DNA of 64,000 bases from JAEUMD01 sp036768475 (GTDB taxonomy: Bacteria; Pseudomonadota; Alphaproteobacteria; Rhizobiales; Hyphomicrobiaceae): assembly GCA_036768475.1 (NCBI GenBank), contig DAIPMW010000004.1, forward strand, positions 62,001 through 126,000, written 5' to 3'. Of the stretch, positions 53,575 through 62,320 are shown in pieces. Each line of letters opens with the position of its first letter. The first letter of the stretch is position 1. Below the pieces are notes generated by a model. It was not told where the DNA came from and searched no databases. It worked only from the letters and a program-made list of their open reading frames with translations. A program made the translations under genes and the position numbers.

Positions 53575-54537
53575 ATGCAGAAGAAACGTCTGTTGATTAC
53601 GCGCCGCCTGCCGGCTGAGGCGGAAGCCCGCGCCAACCGCGATTATGACGTCGTCCAGAATGCGGACGATCACCAGATGACGACGGACGAGATCGTGGAG
53701 ATGGCGAAGGATGTCGATGCCATCATGATCACCATCACCGACAAGATGCCGAGGGCCGCGGTTGAGCGGATCCCTGACCACATCAAGATCCTGTCGACTT
53801 ACTCGATCGGCTTTGACCACATTGACCTGAAGGCGGCGGCAGAGCGTGGTATCAAGGTCGGTAACGCGCCGCATGGTGTCACGCTGGCGACTGCCGAGAT
53901 CGCCATTCTCCTGTTGCTCGGCGCGGCGCGGCGTGCGGGCGAGGGTGAGCGCATGATCCGCACGCGCAGCTGGCCGGGCTGGGCACCGCTGCAGCTCGTC
54001 GGGCAGCGCCTCGACGGCAAGAAGCTCGGCATCTTCGGTTTCGGAAAGATCGGCCGGGCATTGGCGAAGATGGCGCGCGGCTTCGACATGGAGATCCATT
54101 ACCACGATATCATGCGCGCCAAGCCCGAGGACGAGCAGGGTGCAACGTATCACGAGACGCTCGACAGCCTGCTCAAAGTTTCGCAGTTCTTCTCGATCAA
54201 CGCGCCTGCGACAGAACAGACGCGCTACTTCTTCAACAAATCTACGATCGAGAAGATGCCGCACGGCGCCATCGTGGTGAACACGGCGCGCGGCGATCTC
54301 GTCAAGGACGAGGATCTGATCGCGGCTCTGAAGTCAGGACGGATTGGCGCTGCCGGTCTCGACGTCTTCAACGGGGAGCCGAAGATCAACGAAGGCTATT
54401 ACGATCTGCCGAACACATTCCTGCTTCCGCATCTGGGATCTGCCGCCATCGAGGCACGCAACCAGATGGGGTTCGAGGCGCTCGATAATATCGATGCGGC
54501 GTTCGCCGGTAATAAGATGCCGTTCGCGCTCAACTGA
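53575..54537 (+). CDS. hprA: Hydroxypyruvate/glyoxylate reductase (D-glycerate dehydrogenase)
   Basis: The product is 320 residues of the D-2-hydroxyacid dehydrogenase family. The nucleotide-binding motif GFGKIG is at 155-160; the catalytic Arg is in NTARGDLV, Glu in NGEPKINEGYY and His in LPHLGSAAIEARNQMG. The nearest pattern is HprA, which reduces hydroxypyruvate to glycerate in the serine cycle or in glyoxylate handling. ATG 53575 is 11 bases from GGGAGG; the ATG at 53566 is only two bases from it. The serine-glyoxylate aminotransferase gene is 5.4 kb away and would make its substrate. Confidence 0.9.
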   Translation: MQKKRLLITRRLPAEAEARANRDYDVVQNADDHQMTTDEIVEMAKDVDAIMITITDKMPRAAVERIPDHIKILSTYSIGFDHIDLKAAAERGIKVGNAPHGVTLATAEIAILLLLGAARRAGEGERMIRTRSWPGWAPLQLVGQRLDGKKLGIFGFGKIGRALAKMARGFDMEIHYHDIMRAKPEDEQGATYHETLDSLLKVSQFFSINAPATEQTRYFFNKSTIEKMPHGAIVVNTARGDLVKDEDLIAALKSGRIGAAGLDVFNGEPKINEGYYDLPNTFLLPHLGSAAIEARNQMGFEALDNIDAAFAGNKMPFALN

Positions 54538-54591
54538 GTAGGCGTAGCGACAGCGTTATCCGTGCATCGATCTGCAATTTCGTGAGACGAT

Positions 54592-54624
54592 AAAGGCCCG
54601 GCGCCAAAGAGCCGGGCCTTTATT
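54592..54624. terminator. Bidirectional Rho-independent terminator
   Basis: An 11-bp stem (54592-54602 with 54611-54621) has an 8-base loop and T-rich flanks in both directions (TTTATT on plus, TTTAT on minus). It separates hprA from the convergent TRAP-amidase operon. Confidence 0.85.
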
Positions 54625-54671
54625 CGTCGTGGGTGTCACCGTTGACGGATAAGGGTGCTGCTGATCAGGCT

Positions 54672-54848
54672 TTAACCATTGCCGTTCTTGCGCGATGAAA
54701 AAGCGTCGAGCCAGAAATCGTAAGCGCACATCAGCGCAGTTATGATCAGCACGATCTTGAGAGACAAACTCTCGACCCAGATTCCCAGGATGGCGAGAAA
54801 TACCGCGAACGCCGCAAGTGAAATGAACGCCAGGATCTTATCGTACAT
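54672..54848 (-). CDS. Small two-helix membrane protein, last gene of the TRAP operon
   Basis: The product is 58 residues: MYDKILAFISLAAFAVFL, ILGIWVESLSLKIVLIITAL and CAYDFWLDAFSSRKNGNG. Two hydrophobic helices span almost the whole chain. ATG 54848 has AGGAG seven bases upstream and lies 12 bases after the amidase stop, so it belongs to the TRAP-amidase operon. I know no assigned function; its place suggests a link with the transporter. Confidence 0.8.
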   Translation of the reverse strand: MYDKILAFISLAAFAVFLAILGIWVESLSLKIVLIITALMCAYDFWLDAFSSRKNGNG

Positions 54849-54860
54849 GTCCGATCTCCT

Positions 54861-56240
54861 TTATGCGGCGGTGCTGTCGGATTGACCGGCCAGGTGCATC
54901 TCAAGCCAACGTGCAGTTCTGAGCAAGCGGCCGTCGTCCCGGCGCGCGCCAACCAACTGCACACCCAGAGGCAAGCCATCGACCTCGAGCAGCGGCACGG
55001 AGATGGCGGGCATTCCGAGATAGGTCCATAGACCGTTGAAGATCGGGGAGCCCGTTATGTCTTCCGCCAGACGCGGCGCGGTGCCGGGAGAGGCCGGTGT
55101 CAGTATCGCCGTGTAACGCGTGAAAAGGGCTGCAATCTTGCTGTATGCCGCTTCGCGAGCGGCGATCGCCTCGAGATACTTGCGGACGGGGACGCTGCTG
55201 CCTTGCGTCAACCGTTCACGCAGGCCCGGCGAGAGCTTGTCGGCATGGTTATCGAGCAGCGGTCCGTAGTAGGCCGCATTCTCGGCCAGCTGGACAATGC
55301 GCTGCCACTCGATGACATCAGCGAGAATCGGCGCATCAATTTCCTCGATCGAGGCGCCCAGTGCGGACGCCAGCTCGCGATAGGCTTCATGCAGATTCGG
55401 GCTGGCGTCTGCCCAGGGCGGTGTCTTGATGAACGCGAGAAGCGGAGCCACCGGCGGCTCCTGCAGGGCAATGCCGGCGAGGTTGGGTTGACTGCGAGGA
55501 TAGCTTACCGGGTCGTCCGGATCGTGTGCGGCGATACAGTCGACAAGGAGGGCCGCGTCCTCGATTGAGCGGGTTAACACGCCGATCGTGTCGAGCGTGT
55601 GCGACTGCAACAGCACGCCGCGACGCGAGATGAGCCCGAGCGTCGGTTTGTAGCCGTAGATGCCGCAGTAGGACGCGGGACGTAACACGGAGCCCGCGGT
55701 CTGTGAGCCCAGTGCGGCAGGCACCATGCCTGCGGCGACAGCCGCAGCGGAGCCGGCCGAAGATCCACCCGGCGAATGGCCAGGTGCCGCGGGATTTTTC
55801 GTTTCGGCCGGTGTCAACAGCGCTAATTCTGTCGTGACCGTCTTGCCCAGGATGATGGCGCCAGTCGAGCGCAAGGCAGCGACACAGAATGCATCCGCAG
55901 AGGGGCGGCGGCCGGAGAAGATCGGCGAACCGTTCTCGGTCGGCATGTCAGCCGTGTCGATGATGTCCTTGATGGCGACGGGGACACCATGAAGCGGCCC
56001 GCAGCCATTCCCGGTCTGGCGCCAGCGGTCGGCCCGCCGTGCCTGTTCGATCGCATAGGCAGGATCGACCCAGGCGAAAGCGCCGATATCTGGATCAAGC
56101 TGCGATATGCGGTCGAGGCATGCGGATACCAGCGCCTCGGAGGTCACCCTGCCAGCGGCGATCTCCGCGGCCGAGGCGGCGAGACCCAGATTTGCGGCAT
56201 CGCTACCAGTGCCAGAGGCGTGACGGCGATCACTTGCCAT
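54861..56240 (-). CDS. Amidase signature family hydrolase
   Basis: The product is 459 residues with the Ser-cisSer-Lys triad: K91 (VPVAIKD), S160 (PGGSSAGS) and S184 (QTAGSVLRPAS), 24 residues apart as in other members. It hydrolyses amide bonds; the substrate is unknown. It is not GatA-like in context, since no gatB or gatC is near. Its start overlaps the dctM-type gene by 11 bases, so it is translated with the TRAP transporter, which suggests that it acts on the imported compound. Confidence 0.88.
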   Translation of the reverse strand: MASDRRHASGTGSDAANLGLAASAAEIAAGRVTSEALVSACLDRISQLDPDIGAFAWVDPAYAIEQARRADRWRQTGNGCGPLHGVPVAIKDIIDTADMPTENGSPIFSGRRPSADAFCVAALRSTGAIILGKTVTTELALLTPAETKNPAAPGHSPGGSSAGSAAAVAAGMVPAALGSQTAGSVLRPASYCGIYGYKPTLGLISRRGVLLQSHTLDTIGVLTRSIEDAALLVDCIAAHDPDDPVSYPRSQPNLAGIALQEPPVAPLLAFIKTPPWADASPNLHEAYRELASALGASIEEIDAPILADVIEWQRIVQLAENAAYYGPLLDNHADKLSPGLRERLTQGSSVPVRKYLEAIAAREAAYSKIAALFTRYTAILTPASPGTAPRLAEDITGSPIFNGLWTYLGMPAISVPLLEVDGLPLGVQLVGARRDDGRLLRTARWLEMHLAGQSDSTAA

Positions 56241-57585
56241 AGAAGTACTCAGGCAGCCAGAGGGCGATGTCGGGGAAAAGATACAGCATCAACATCGAGA
56301 TCAGCACCATGCCCAGATAGGGCATGCAGCCCTTGAATATCTGCATCAACTGCACGTGCGGTGGCGCTATGCCCTTCAGGTAATACGCCGCCATTGCCAT
56401 CGGTGGCGTGAGGAACGAAGTCTGCAAGTTGAGCGCGATCAGGATGCCGAAGAAGAGCGGGTCGACATTGAAGTGCGGCAACAGTGGCAGGAAGATCGGC
56501 ACAAAGATGATGATGATCTCCGACCACTCCAGCGGCCAGCCCAGGAGGAAGATGATGATCTGGGTAAGGATGAGGAAGGTGATGGGCGACAGGTCGAGAG
56601 CAAGGACGAATTCCTTCACCAGGTGTTCGCCGCCAAGGTAGGAGAACACGGACGAAAAAGTCCACGAGCCGACGAAGAGCCAGCACACCATCGCGGATGT
56701 GCGTACCGTGAGGTAAACGCTTTCCTTCAGCCGATCCCAGGTGAGTGAGCGGTACATCGCAGCCAGTATCAGTCCACCCATCGAACCGACTGCGGCGGCC
56801 TCGGAGGGTGTTGCAAGACCGAACAGGATGGCGCCGAGGACTGAGAGGATCAACGCGGCAAGCGGCACGAATGACGTGATCACCATGCCGGTCAACTGAA
56901 GCGTCGACATTTTCGGAATGTCTTCATCGCGCGGGGGTGGCGCGATGTCGGGGCGCAATATCGCCCGGCCAATCACATAGAGCATATAGAGGCCGGCCAG
57001 CATGAAGCCCGGAAAGAAGGCTCCTGCGTAAAGCTTGACCACGGATACGTTGGTCGTTGCCGAATAGACGATCAGCATGATCGACGGCGGTATGAGGATG
57101 CCCAGGCAACCTCCGGCACAGATGACGCCGGCCGCATAAGACGTGTCGTAGCGCGCGCGCAGCATCTGAGGAAAGGCCAGCAGGCCCATCAGTGTGACGA
57201 CCGCGCCGACGATGCCGGTTGCCGTGGCAAAGAGCGCGCAGGTGAGAAGTGCGGCGACGGCCATGGATCCGGGCACGCGGCGCGCTGCGACCTGAAGGGT
57301 GGTGAACAGTCGGTCGACGATATTGGCTCGTTCGACAATGTAGCCCATGAATAAGAAAAGGGGCACAGCTGTCAGCACGTCGCTCGACATCACCGAATAT
57401 GTCTGGTTGACGAACAGATCGAATATTCGGTTGTCGAAGATCGTCTGCATCCGCGTCGGATCGTAATAGGCGTAGTAGCCGAAGCCGACGCCCATTGCCA
57501 TCAACGTGAAGGCGATTGGAAATCCCAAAAGAATGATGAAGATGAAGAGTGCCAGCATCATGATGGCGACTTGAGGGTCGGTCAT
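56230..57585 (-). CDS. TRAP transporter large membrane subunit (DctM type)
   Basis: The product is 451 residues with about 12 membrane helices. LGFPIAFTLMAMGVGFGYY, MSSDVLTAVPLFLFMGYIVERANIVDRLF and GVICAGGCLGILIPPSIMLIVYS are the DctM-family landmarks. It uses the Na+ gradient to move the substrate delivered by the DctP-type protein. The start overlaps the small-subunit stop by four bases. Confidence 0.94.
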   Translation of the reverse strand: MTDPQVAIMMLALFIFIILLGFPIAFTLMAMGVGFGYYAYYDPTRMQTIFDNRIFDLFVNQTYSVMSSDVLTAVPLFLFMGYIVERANIVDRLFTTLQVAARRVPGSMAVAALLTCALFATATGIVGAVVTLMGLLAFPQMLRARYDTSYAAGVICAGGCLGILIPPSIMLIVYSATTNVSVVKLYAGAFFPGFMLAGLYMLYVIGRAILRPDIAPPPRDEDIPKMSTLQLTGMVITSFVPLAALILSVLGAILFGLATPSEAAAVGSMGGLILAAMYRSLTWDRLKESVYLTVRTSAMVCWLFVGSWTFSSVFSYLGGEHLVKEFVLALDLSPITFLILTQIIIFLLGWPLEWSEIIIIFVPIFLPLLPHFNVDPLFFGILIALNLQTSFLTPPMAMAAYYLKGIAPPHVQLMQIFKGCMPYLGMVLISMLMLYLFPDIALWLPEYFYGK

Positions 57586-58196
57586 CGGGCGCTCCCCTTA
57601 CCGTTGTCTCCAAGCTCGGACTGGACCTCTGCGTGGTCCTCGGCCTGATGCAAAATCATGGTTTCTGTTTCCTCGACGTCGGCGATCTTCTCAGGCCACT
57701 TGTTTTCCCGGATGCACAGGATGCAGCGAGCGACCTGCGCCAAGCCCTGGATAAACAGCAGCACGCCGGCTGCGGGGATGATCATCTTGAAATGGAAAAT
57801 CGGCACGTTCGCTGGGCTCATGACAGAGACCTCGCGATAGCCGAGCGACTGGTCGGCGAATGTCCAGCCGGCAAAAATGAGGGCCAGAACGGCGGGGTAG
57901 AAGAAAATCAGATACAGGGTCAGCTCGATGACGGCCTGCGCGCGCGGCTTCCACATGCGGAAGAACACGTCGCCGCGGACGTGTCCGTCACGCGAGAGCG
58001 TGTAGGCACCGCCCATCATGAACAAGGTGCCATACATCATGTAGCTCAGATCGAAAGCCCAGGAGGTGGGGTCGCGCAGGACGTAGCGCACGAACACCTC
58101 GTAGGCGACGCCAAAGGTCATGGCGATGATGCACCAGGCGAACGCATGGCCCACCCATTGCGAGAATTTATCGATAGCGAAAATGAAGGATCGCAC
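57582..58196 (-). CDS. TRAP transporter small membrane subunit (DctQ type)
   Basis: The product is 204 residues with four membrane helices; EVFVRYVLRDPTSWAFDLSYMMYGTLFMMGGAYTLSRDGHVRGDVFFR is the DctQ core. A charged C-terminal tail of about 40 residues follows (EKIADVEETETMILHQAEDHAEV). I chose GTG 58196 with GGGGGAG upstream; a longer frame to 58364 has a non-coding look. Confidence 0.9.
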   Translation of the reverse strand: MRSFIFAIDKFSQWVGHAFAWCIIAMTFGVAYEVFVRYVLRDPTSWAFDLSYMMYGTLFMMGGAYTLSRDGHVRGDVFFRMWKPRAQAVIELTLYLIFFYPAVLALIFAGWTFADQSLGYREVSVMSPANVPIFHFKMIIPAAGVLLFIQGLAQVARCILCIRENKWPEKIADVEETETMILHQAEDHAEVQSELGDNGKGSAR

Positions 58197-58281
58197 TTCA
58201 ATCTCCCCCGACGTTCTCAACCAGCCGAAGGGTGGGTGTTCAATGACACCCACCCTCGCATAGTTTCCGGCGTCCTGTCGA

Positions 58282-59424
58282 TCAAGCCTTTTGCAGCTTG
58301 CCAGGGAAGTAGTGGTTGTAGGCCAGCTCGTAATCGGCGGCATTCGTGAGGTAGTAGAATGCAACGCGATCAGACCATTCCTTCTGGCTGTCGATAACCT
58401 TTTTGAAGAAAGGATCCTGGTTCAACTTTTCGAGCACCTTGTCCCAGCTCTTGAGCTGCGCTTCCATGACGGACTTTGGTGTGCGGTGCACCTTGACGCC
58501 GTCTTCCTTCATCAGGCCCTGCAGGTCCTTGGAGTACCGGTCCAGTCCCAATCCATAGTTGGCGGTCGATGCAGCCTCCGCTCCATACTCGAGGATCGCC
58601 TGGATTTCCGCGGGAAGTGAATCGAACTTCTTCTTGGAGAAGATGATCTCGAAGAACTCGGCGGCCTGGTGATAGGAGCCCAGCATGTAGTCCTTGGAGA
58701 CGTTCTGAGCGCCAAACTGGCGGTCTGACGTCGGATTGTTGAACTCGAACGCCTCGATCACGCCGCGTTCCAGCGCCGGGATGATCTCGCCGCCGGGAAG
58801 CTGCGTCACCTTCAGGCCCATGCCCTGCATGATGTCCGTGGCGAGGCCGACGGTGCGGTACTTCAGGCCCTGCATATCATCAACGGACTTGATCTGCTTC
58901 TTGAACCAGCCGAGCGGCTGGGTCGGCATCGGCATGGCAAAGAAGCCGACGACGTCGAGCTTGAGAATGTCCTGGGTAAGCTCCTTGTAGAGCGCCCGGC
59001 CGTCGGCTGACTGGATCCAGGCCAGCATCTGCGTGGCGTCGCAGCCGAGCACCGGGCCGGTGCCGAACAATGAGGCAGCCTTGTTCTTACCGTACCAATA
59101 GGCTGTCACGGTATGAGCGGCATCGAGCACGCCGGTATGGCAGGCGTTCTGAACCTCGAAGGCCTTGACCACGGCGCCAGCCGGCAGGAGGTCGAACTTG
59201 AGGCGGCCGCCGGCCATCTTTTCACAGCGGTCGGTGTACTGCTTCGCCATCTCCTGGAAGATGTCTGAGGCGCCCCACGATGACTGCATCTTCAATGTTA
59301 CGGTTTCAGCACGCGAAACATTGGGCATGGCAACGGTGCCGGTGGCGGCAACGCCAGCGGCTACCGCGCTCCCTTTCAGGAATCTGCGGCGCGAAACGGA
59401 TTTCGATTGATTCTTAGAAGTCAT
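58282..59424 (-). CDS. TRAP transporter substrate-binding protein (DctP/TakP-like)
   Basis: The product is 380 residues with a Tat signal (SRRRFLKGSAVAAG), so it is exported folded. The mature protein begins ETVTLKMQSSWGASDIFQ and has LKYRTVGLATDIMQGMGLKVTQLPGGEIIPALERGVIEAFEFNNPTSDRQFG, the pattern of TakP-like proteins that bind 2-oxo acids or related carboxylates as dimers. It is the first gene of the operon dctP-dctQ-dctM-amidase-small membrane protein. Confidence 0.93.
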   Translation of the reverse strand: MTSKNQSKSVSRRRFLKGSAVAAGVAATGTVAMPNVSRAETVTLKMQSSWGASDIFQEMAKQYTDRCEKMAGGRLKFDLLPAGAVVKAFEVQNACHTGVLDAAHTVTAYWYGKNKAASLFGTGPVLGCDATQMLAWIQSADGRALYKELTQDILKLDVVGFFAMPMPTQPLGWFKKQIKSVDDMQGLKYRTVGLATDIMQGMGLKVTQLPGGEIIPALERGVIEAFEFNNPTSDRQFGAQNVSKDYMLGSYHQAAEFFEIIFSKKKFDSLPAEIQAILEYGAEAASTANYGLGLDRYSKDLQGLMKEDGVKVHRTPKSVMEAQLKSWDKVLEKLNQDPFFKKVIDSQKEWSDRVAFYYLTNAADYELAYNHYFPGKLQKA

Positions 59425-59979
59425 ACGGCGTTATCTCCCTGACTTTATATGCGTTGTTCTGAATTTCCATGGATGCATTCTTTGGCAACCTTGGCATGCC
59501 ATATAGCGCAAATTGCCGCGGCCTGTCGCGCGAAAATTGGATATTCGAACCATTCTATTGGCGTACTTTATCAATCATGACGACGCTCGATCGAGTCCCG
59601 GCAATGTCCGTTTGGAAGCTGCCGGTCGCGCGATACAATTGATGGCGCGGTGCAGCAAAAGACGTCTTTCGGAGATGCGTTCCTCTGCTACATGCCTGCG
59701 TGCCAGGGCTTGCCGACAAAGCGACGGATACAGTCATCGGCATCCTTGCTGAACTCTGAAACGTTGCGGGCTTGATGCGTGTGGTTCCGGCGTTTGGCCG
59801 CAGGTTGTGGCGCTTGACCGACATCGTCGCAGATTTTATAGCGGGGCACCTCGCGCAGACCCTCGATCACGTTCGCTGCCCCGGCCCCCATAGCACCTTC
59901 GCATGTGCCACGGGGACAGACTCGTGCGGCGCAAACATCGCCGGTCGCGGCGGCGGGGCAGCCGAGGAGAACAACCCAA
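59425..59979. other. Intergenic region, divergent
   Basis: The 555-base gap separates the TRAP operon (minus) from the aminotransferase gene (plus). Bases 59430-59580 are comparatively AT-rich and should contain the TRAP promoter. GAGGAG stands about 10 bases before ATG 59980. The several overlapping frames at 59555-60109 lack start signals and have odd composition. I see no RNA gene. Confidence 0.4.
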
Positions 59980-61182
59980 ATGTCGAATGAGAAGCGCCCT
60001 GCAGGCCGCCATTTCCTGCAGATTCCAGGCCCCAGCCCCGTTCCCGATCGCATCCAGCGCGCCATCGCCCGCCCGATCCTTGACCATCGCGGCCCCGAAT
60101 TTCAGGCATTGTCGCAGCGCGTGCTCGACAAGATCAAGGGCATCTTCAAGACGCGCAACCCGGTCATCATCTTTCCATCGTCAGGAACGGGGGCATGGGA
60201 GGCGGCACTCGTCAACACGTTGTCGCCTGGCGATCGCGTGCTGATGGTGGAGACCGGCCAGTTCGCGACGCTGTGGAAGAATATGGCGATGAAGCTCGGC
60301 TTGCAGCCAGAGTTCATTGCGACGGACTGGCGCTCGGGCGTCGATGCCAACGAGGTGGAGGCGCGGCTCAAGGCCGATACAGGTCACCAGATCAAGGCGG
60401 TCTGCATCGTGCATAACGAAACGGCCACCGGCTGCCGCAGCGATATCCAAGCCGTGCGCAGCGCGCTCGACGCAACGAAGCATCCGGCGCTGCTGATGGT
60501 CGATACGATTTCGTCGCTGGCCGTCATGGATCTGCAACATGACGCTTGGGGTATCGACGTCACCATCTCCGGGTCGCAGAAGGGCCTCATGCTGCCGCCG
60601 GGGCTGTCATTCAATGCAGTATCGGACAAGGCGCTCGACGCGGCCAAGAGCGCCAAGCTGCCCAAGGCATACTGGAACTGGGACGACATGCTGGCCAACA
60701 ACGCCACAGGGTTTTATCCCTACACGCCGGCGACCGGCCTGCTCTACGGTCTGGACGTGGCGGTCGACATGCTCAACGAGGAGGGGCTGGCGAACGTATT
60801 CGCGCGTCACGAGCGGCTGGCCGAGGCCACACGCCGCGCTGTGAGCGCATGGGGTCTGGAGATTCTGTGCGCCAATCCGTCCGATTATTCTCCGGCGGTG
60901 ACAGCGGTCGTAATGCCCGATGGCTTCAACGCCGATCATTTCCGCAAGATGGTGCTGGACCGGTTCGACATGTCGCTCGGCACCGGTCTCGGCAAGGTTG
61001 CGGGCAAGGTATTCCGCATTGGTCATCTCGGCGACACGAACGAGCTCACGATTATCGGCGCGCTGTCAGGTGTGGAGATGGCACTGAGCATCGCCGGCGT
61101 GCCGCACCGACAGGGTGGTGTCGCCGCGGCGATGAACTACCTTGCAGGCCGCACCGAGCAGGTGAAGGCCGAAGCCGCCTGA
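59980..61182 (+). CDS. Serine-glyoxylate aminotransferase
   Basis: The product is 400 residues, class V PLP-dependent aminotransferase. GRHFLQIPGPSPVPDRI is the N-terminal signature and SSGTGAWEAALVN holds the phosphate-binding loop. VDTISS contains the Asp that pairs with the pyridine N, and the PLP Lys is K201 in SGSQKGLMLPPG. FRIGHLGDTNE is near the C terminus. It converts serine and glyoxylate to hydroxypyruvate and glycine, the step before HprA in the serine cycle. Alanine-glyoxylate activity is also possible. Confidence 0.92.
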   Translation: MSNEKRPAGRHFLQIPGPSPVPDRIQRAIARPILDHRGPEFQALSQRVLDKIKGIFKTRNPVIIFPSSGTGAWEAALVNTLSPGDRVLMVETGQFATLWKNMAMKLGLQPEFIATDWRSGVDANEVEARLKADTGHQIKAVCIVHNETATGCRSDIQAVRSALDATKHPALLMVDTISSLAVMDLQHDAWGIDVTISGSQKGLMLPPGLSFNAVSDKALDAAKSAKLPKAYWNWDDMLANNATGFYPYTPATGLLYGLDVAVDMLNEEGLANVFARHERLAEATRRAVSAWGLEILCANPSDYSPAVTAVVMPDGFNADHFRKMVLDRFDMSLGTGLGKVAGKVFRIGHLGDTNELTIIGALSGVEMALSIAGVPHRQGGVAAAMNYLAGRTEQVKAEAA

Positions 61183-61244
61183 TTGACCGGACGGCGGGCG
61201 ATCGCGTTTCATTGAAATATGGGGTCGATCCCGTCTTCTGTTTC

Positions 61245-61276
61245 GAGCGTGTTTTTCACGCTGAACCGCTGCACAC
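61245..61276 (+). repeat. Dispersed repeat R2, copy 3
   Basis: GAGCGTGTTTTTCACGCTGA with the following ACCGCTGCACAC matches, on the opposite strand, bases 34811-34842 with one difference; a more diverged copy is at 27291-27330. Confidence 0.75.
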
Positions 61277-61427
61277 GTCGACTCGACACGCCAGAGCAGG
61301 TCCGGTTTTGGTGCAGTCACATGGATAACTGCGACCTGCGTCTCAGGTCGTTGTCGGGGAGACCGAGTTCATGCTTTCGTTGGAAGCTTGAACACTTCCC
61401 TCTCAGTCGATCAGACTTTAGTCTCAG

Positions 61428-61456
61428 GGTGCGAGGGGCAACTCTCGCGCCTTTTT
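61428..61456 (+). terminator. Rho-independent terminator
   Basis: An 8-bp stem (61428-61435 with 61444-61451, one G-T pair) has an 8-base loop and is followed by TTTTT. It ends the aminotransferase transcript or attenuates the dehalogenase gene, which starts 41 bases later. Confidence 0.7.
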
Positions 61457-61496
61457 CGTTCACGCATTTGTCGTATGCGAGCAGACCGGAGACAGG

Positions 61497-62168
61497 ATGG
61501 CTGCTGACGAGATTTATCTATTCGATGCCTATGGCACGTTGCTGGACGTGCATTCTGCGGCGGCGCGTCTCAGCGGGCGGATCGGTCCGGTTGCGGATCG
61601 CCTCTCGGAGATATGGCGGGCCAAGCAGCTCGAATACTCCTGGATTCACGCCGCGACGGGACAGCGGACAACGTTCTGGACGTTAACGGAACGCAGTCTC
61701 GACTATGCCATTGCGGCCAGTGGCGCGTCGCTTGATGATGAAACGCGGGCACTCCTGCTTGACGCCTATCGCGAACTCGAAGCGTATCCGGAGGTGGCGT
61801 CTACTCTCAAAGCGCTCAAGGCGCGTGGTTCTCGTTTGGCCGTCCTCTCGAACGGCGATCCCGATCTCCTGGAGCGTGCCGTCGACAGTTCTGGTCTTAC
61901 GGATTTCTTCGACAGGTTGCTCTCGGCAGCGGATGCGGAGACGTTCAAGCCTCATGCCGCTGTCTACAGGCTGGCAGTCGAAGCGTTCGATGTGCCACCC
62001 GAAGCCATGACGTTCTGCTCGTCCAATCGTTGGGACATTGCCGGCGCCAGTACGTTCGGGTTCCGCTGCATCTGGATTAACCGGTTTGGCCGGCCAGACG
62101 AATATCCCGAAATGCAGCCGGAAAAGGTTGTATCAAGCCTTGAAGGTCTTCTGGCCGTCAACGGCTGA
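61497..62168 (+). CDS. L-2-haloacid dehalogenase (HAD type II)
   Basis: The product is 223 residues. It has D10 (nucleophile, LFDAYGTLLD), T14, R41, S118-N119 (LSNG), K151, Y157, S175, N177 and D180. These are the residues known to be needed in the Pseudomonas sp. YL enzyme, and they fall at the same numbers. The W and F residues of the halide pocket (LEYSW, SSNRW) are also present. It would release halide from L-2-haloacids and give D-2-hydroxyacids. No transporter for haloacids is linked. Confidence 0.92.
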   Translation: MAADEIYLFDAYGTLLDVHSAAARLSGRIGPVADRLSEIWRAKQLEYSWIHAATGQRTTFWTLTERSLDYAIAASGASLDDETRALLLDAYRELEAYPEVASTLKALKARGSRLAVLSNGDPDLLERAVDSSGLTDFFDRLLSAADAETFKPHAAVYRLAVEAFDVPPEAMTFCSSNRWDIAGASTFGFRCIWINRFGRPDEYPEMQPEKVVSSLEGLLAVNG

Positions 62169-62320
62169 CAAGGCGGCGCAAACATTCTGTTGACGGCGGT
62201 CAAGGTTGCGCGACACTGTTGTGCGTAACGTTCCATACCGGGGCGCGGCCCGAAGACTGCGTCATTGCTGCTCGACGCGCAGGCGATCGAGTTGAATAAT
62301 GGCGGCGAAGGAGGAAGCAT

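Larger units (their letters stand above)
61183..61496. other. Intergenic region with repeat and terminator
   Basis: About 314 bases hold the R2 repeat copy at 61245-61276 and a terminator at 61428-61456, 41 bases before the dehalogenase start. No gene is visible. Confidence 0.5.

Noticed and set aside
54861..56240. GatA, subunit of the aminoacyl-tRNA amidotransferase
   Set aside because: There is no gatB or gatC nearby and the gene is inside a TRAP operon; it is a general amidase.
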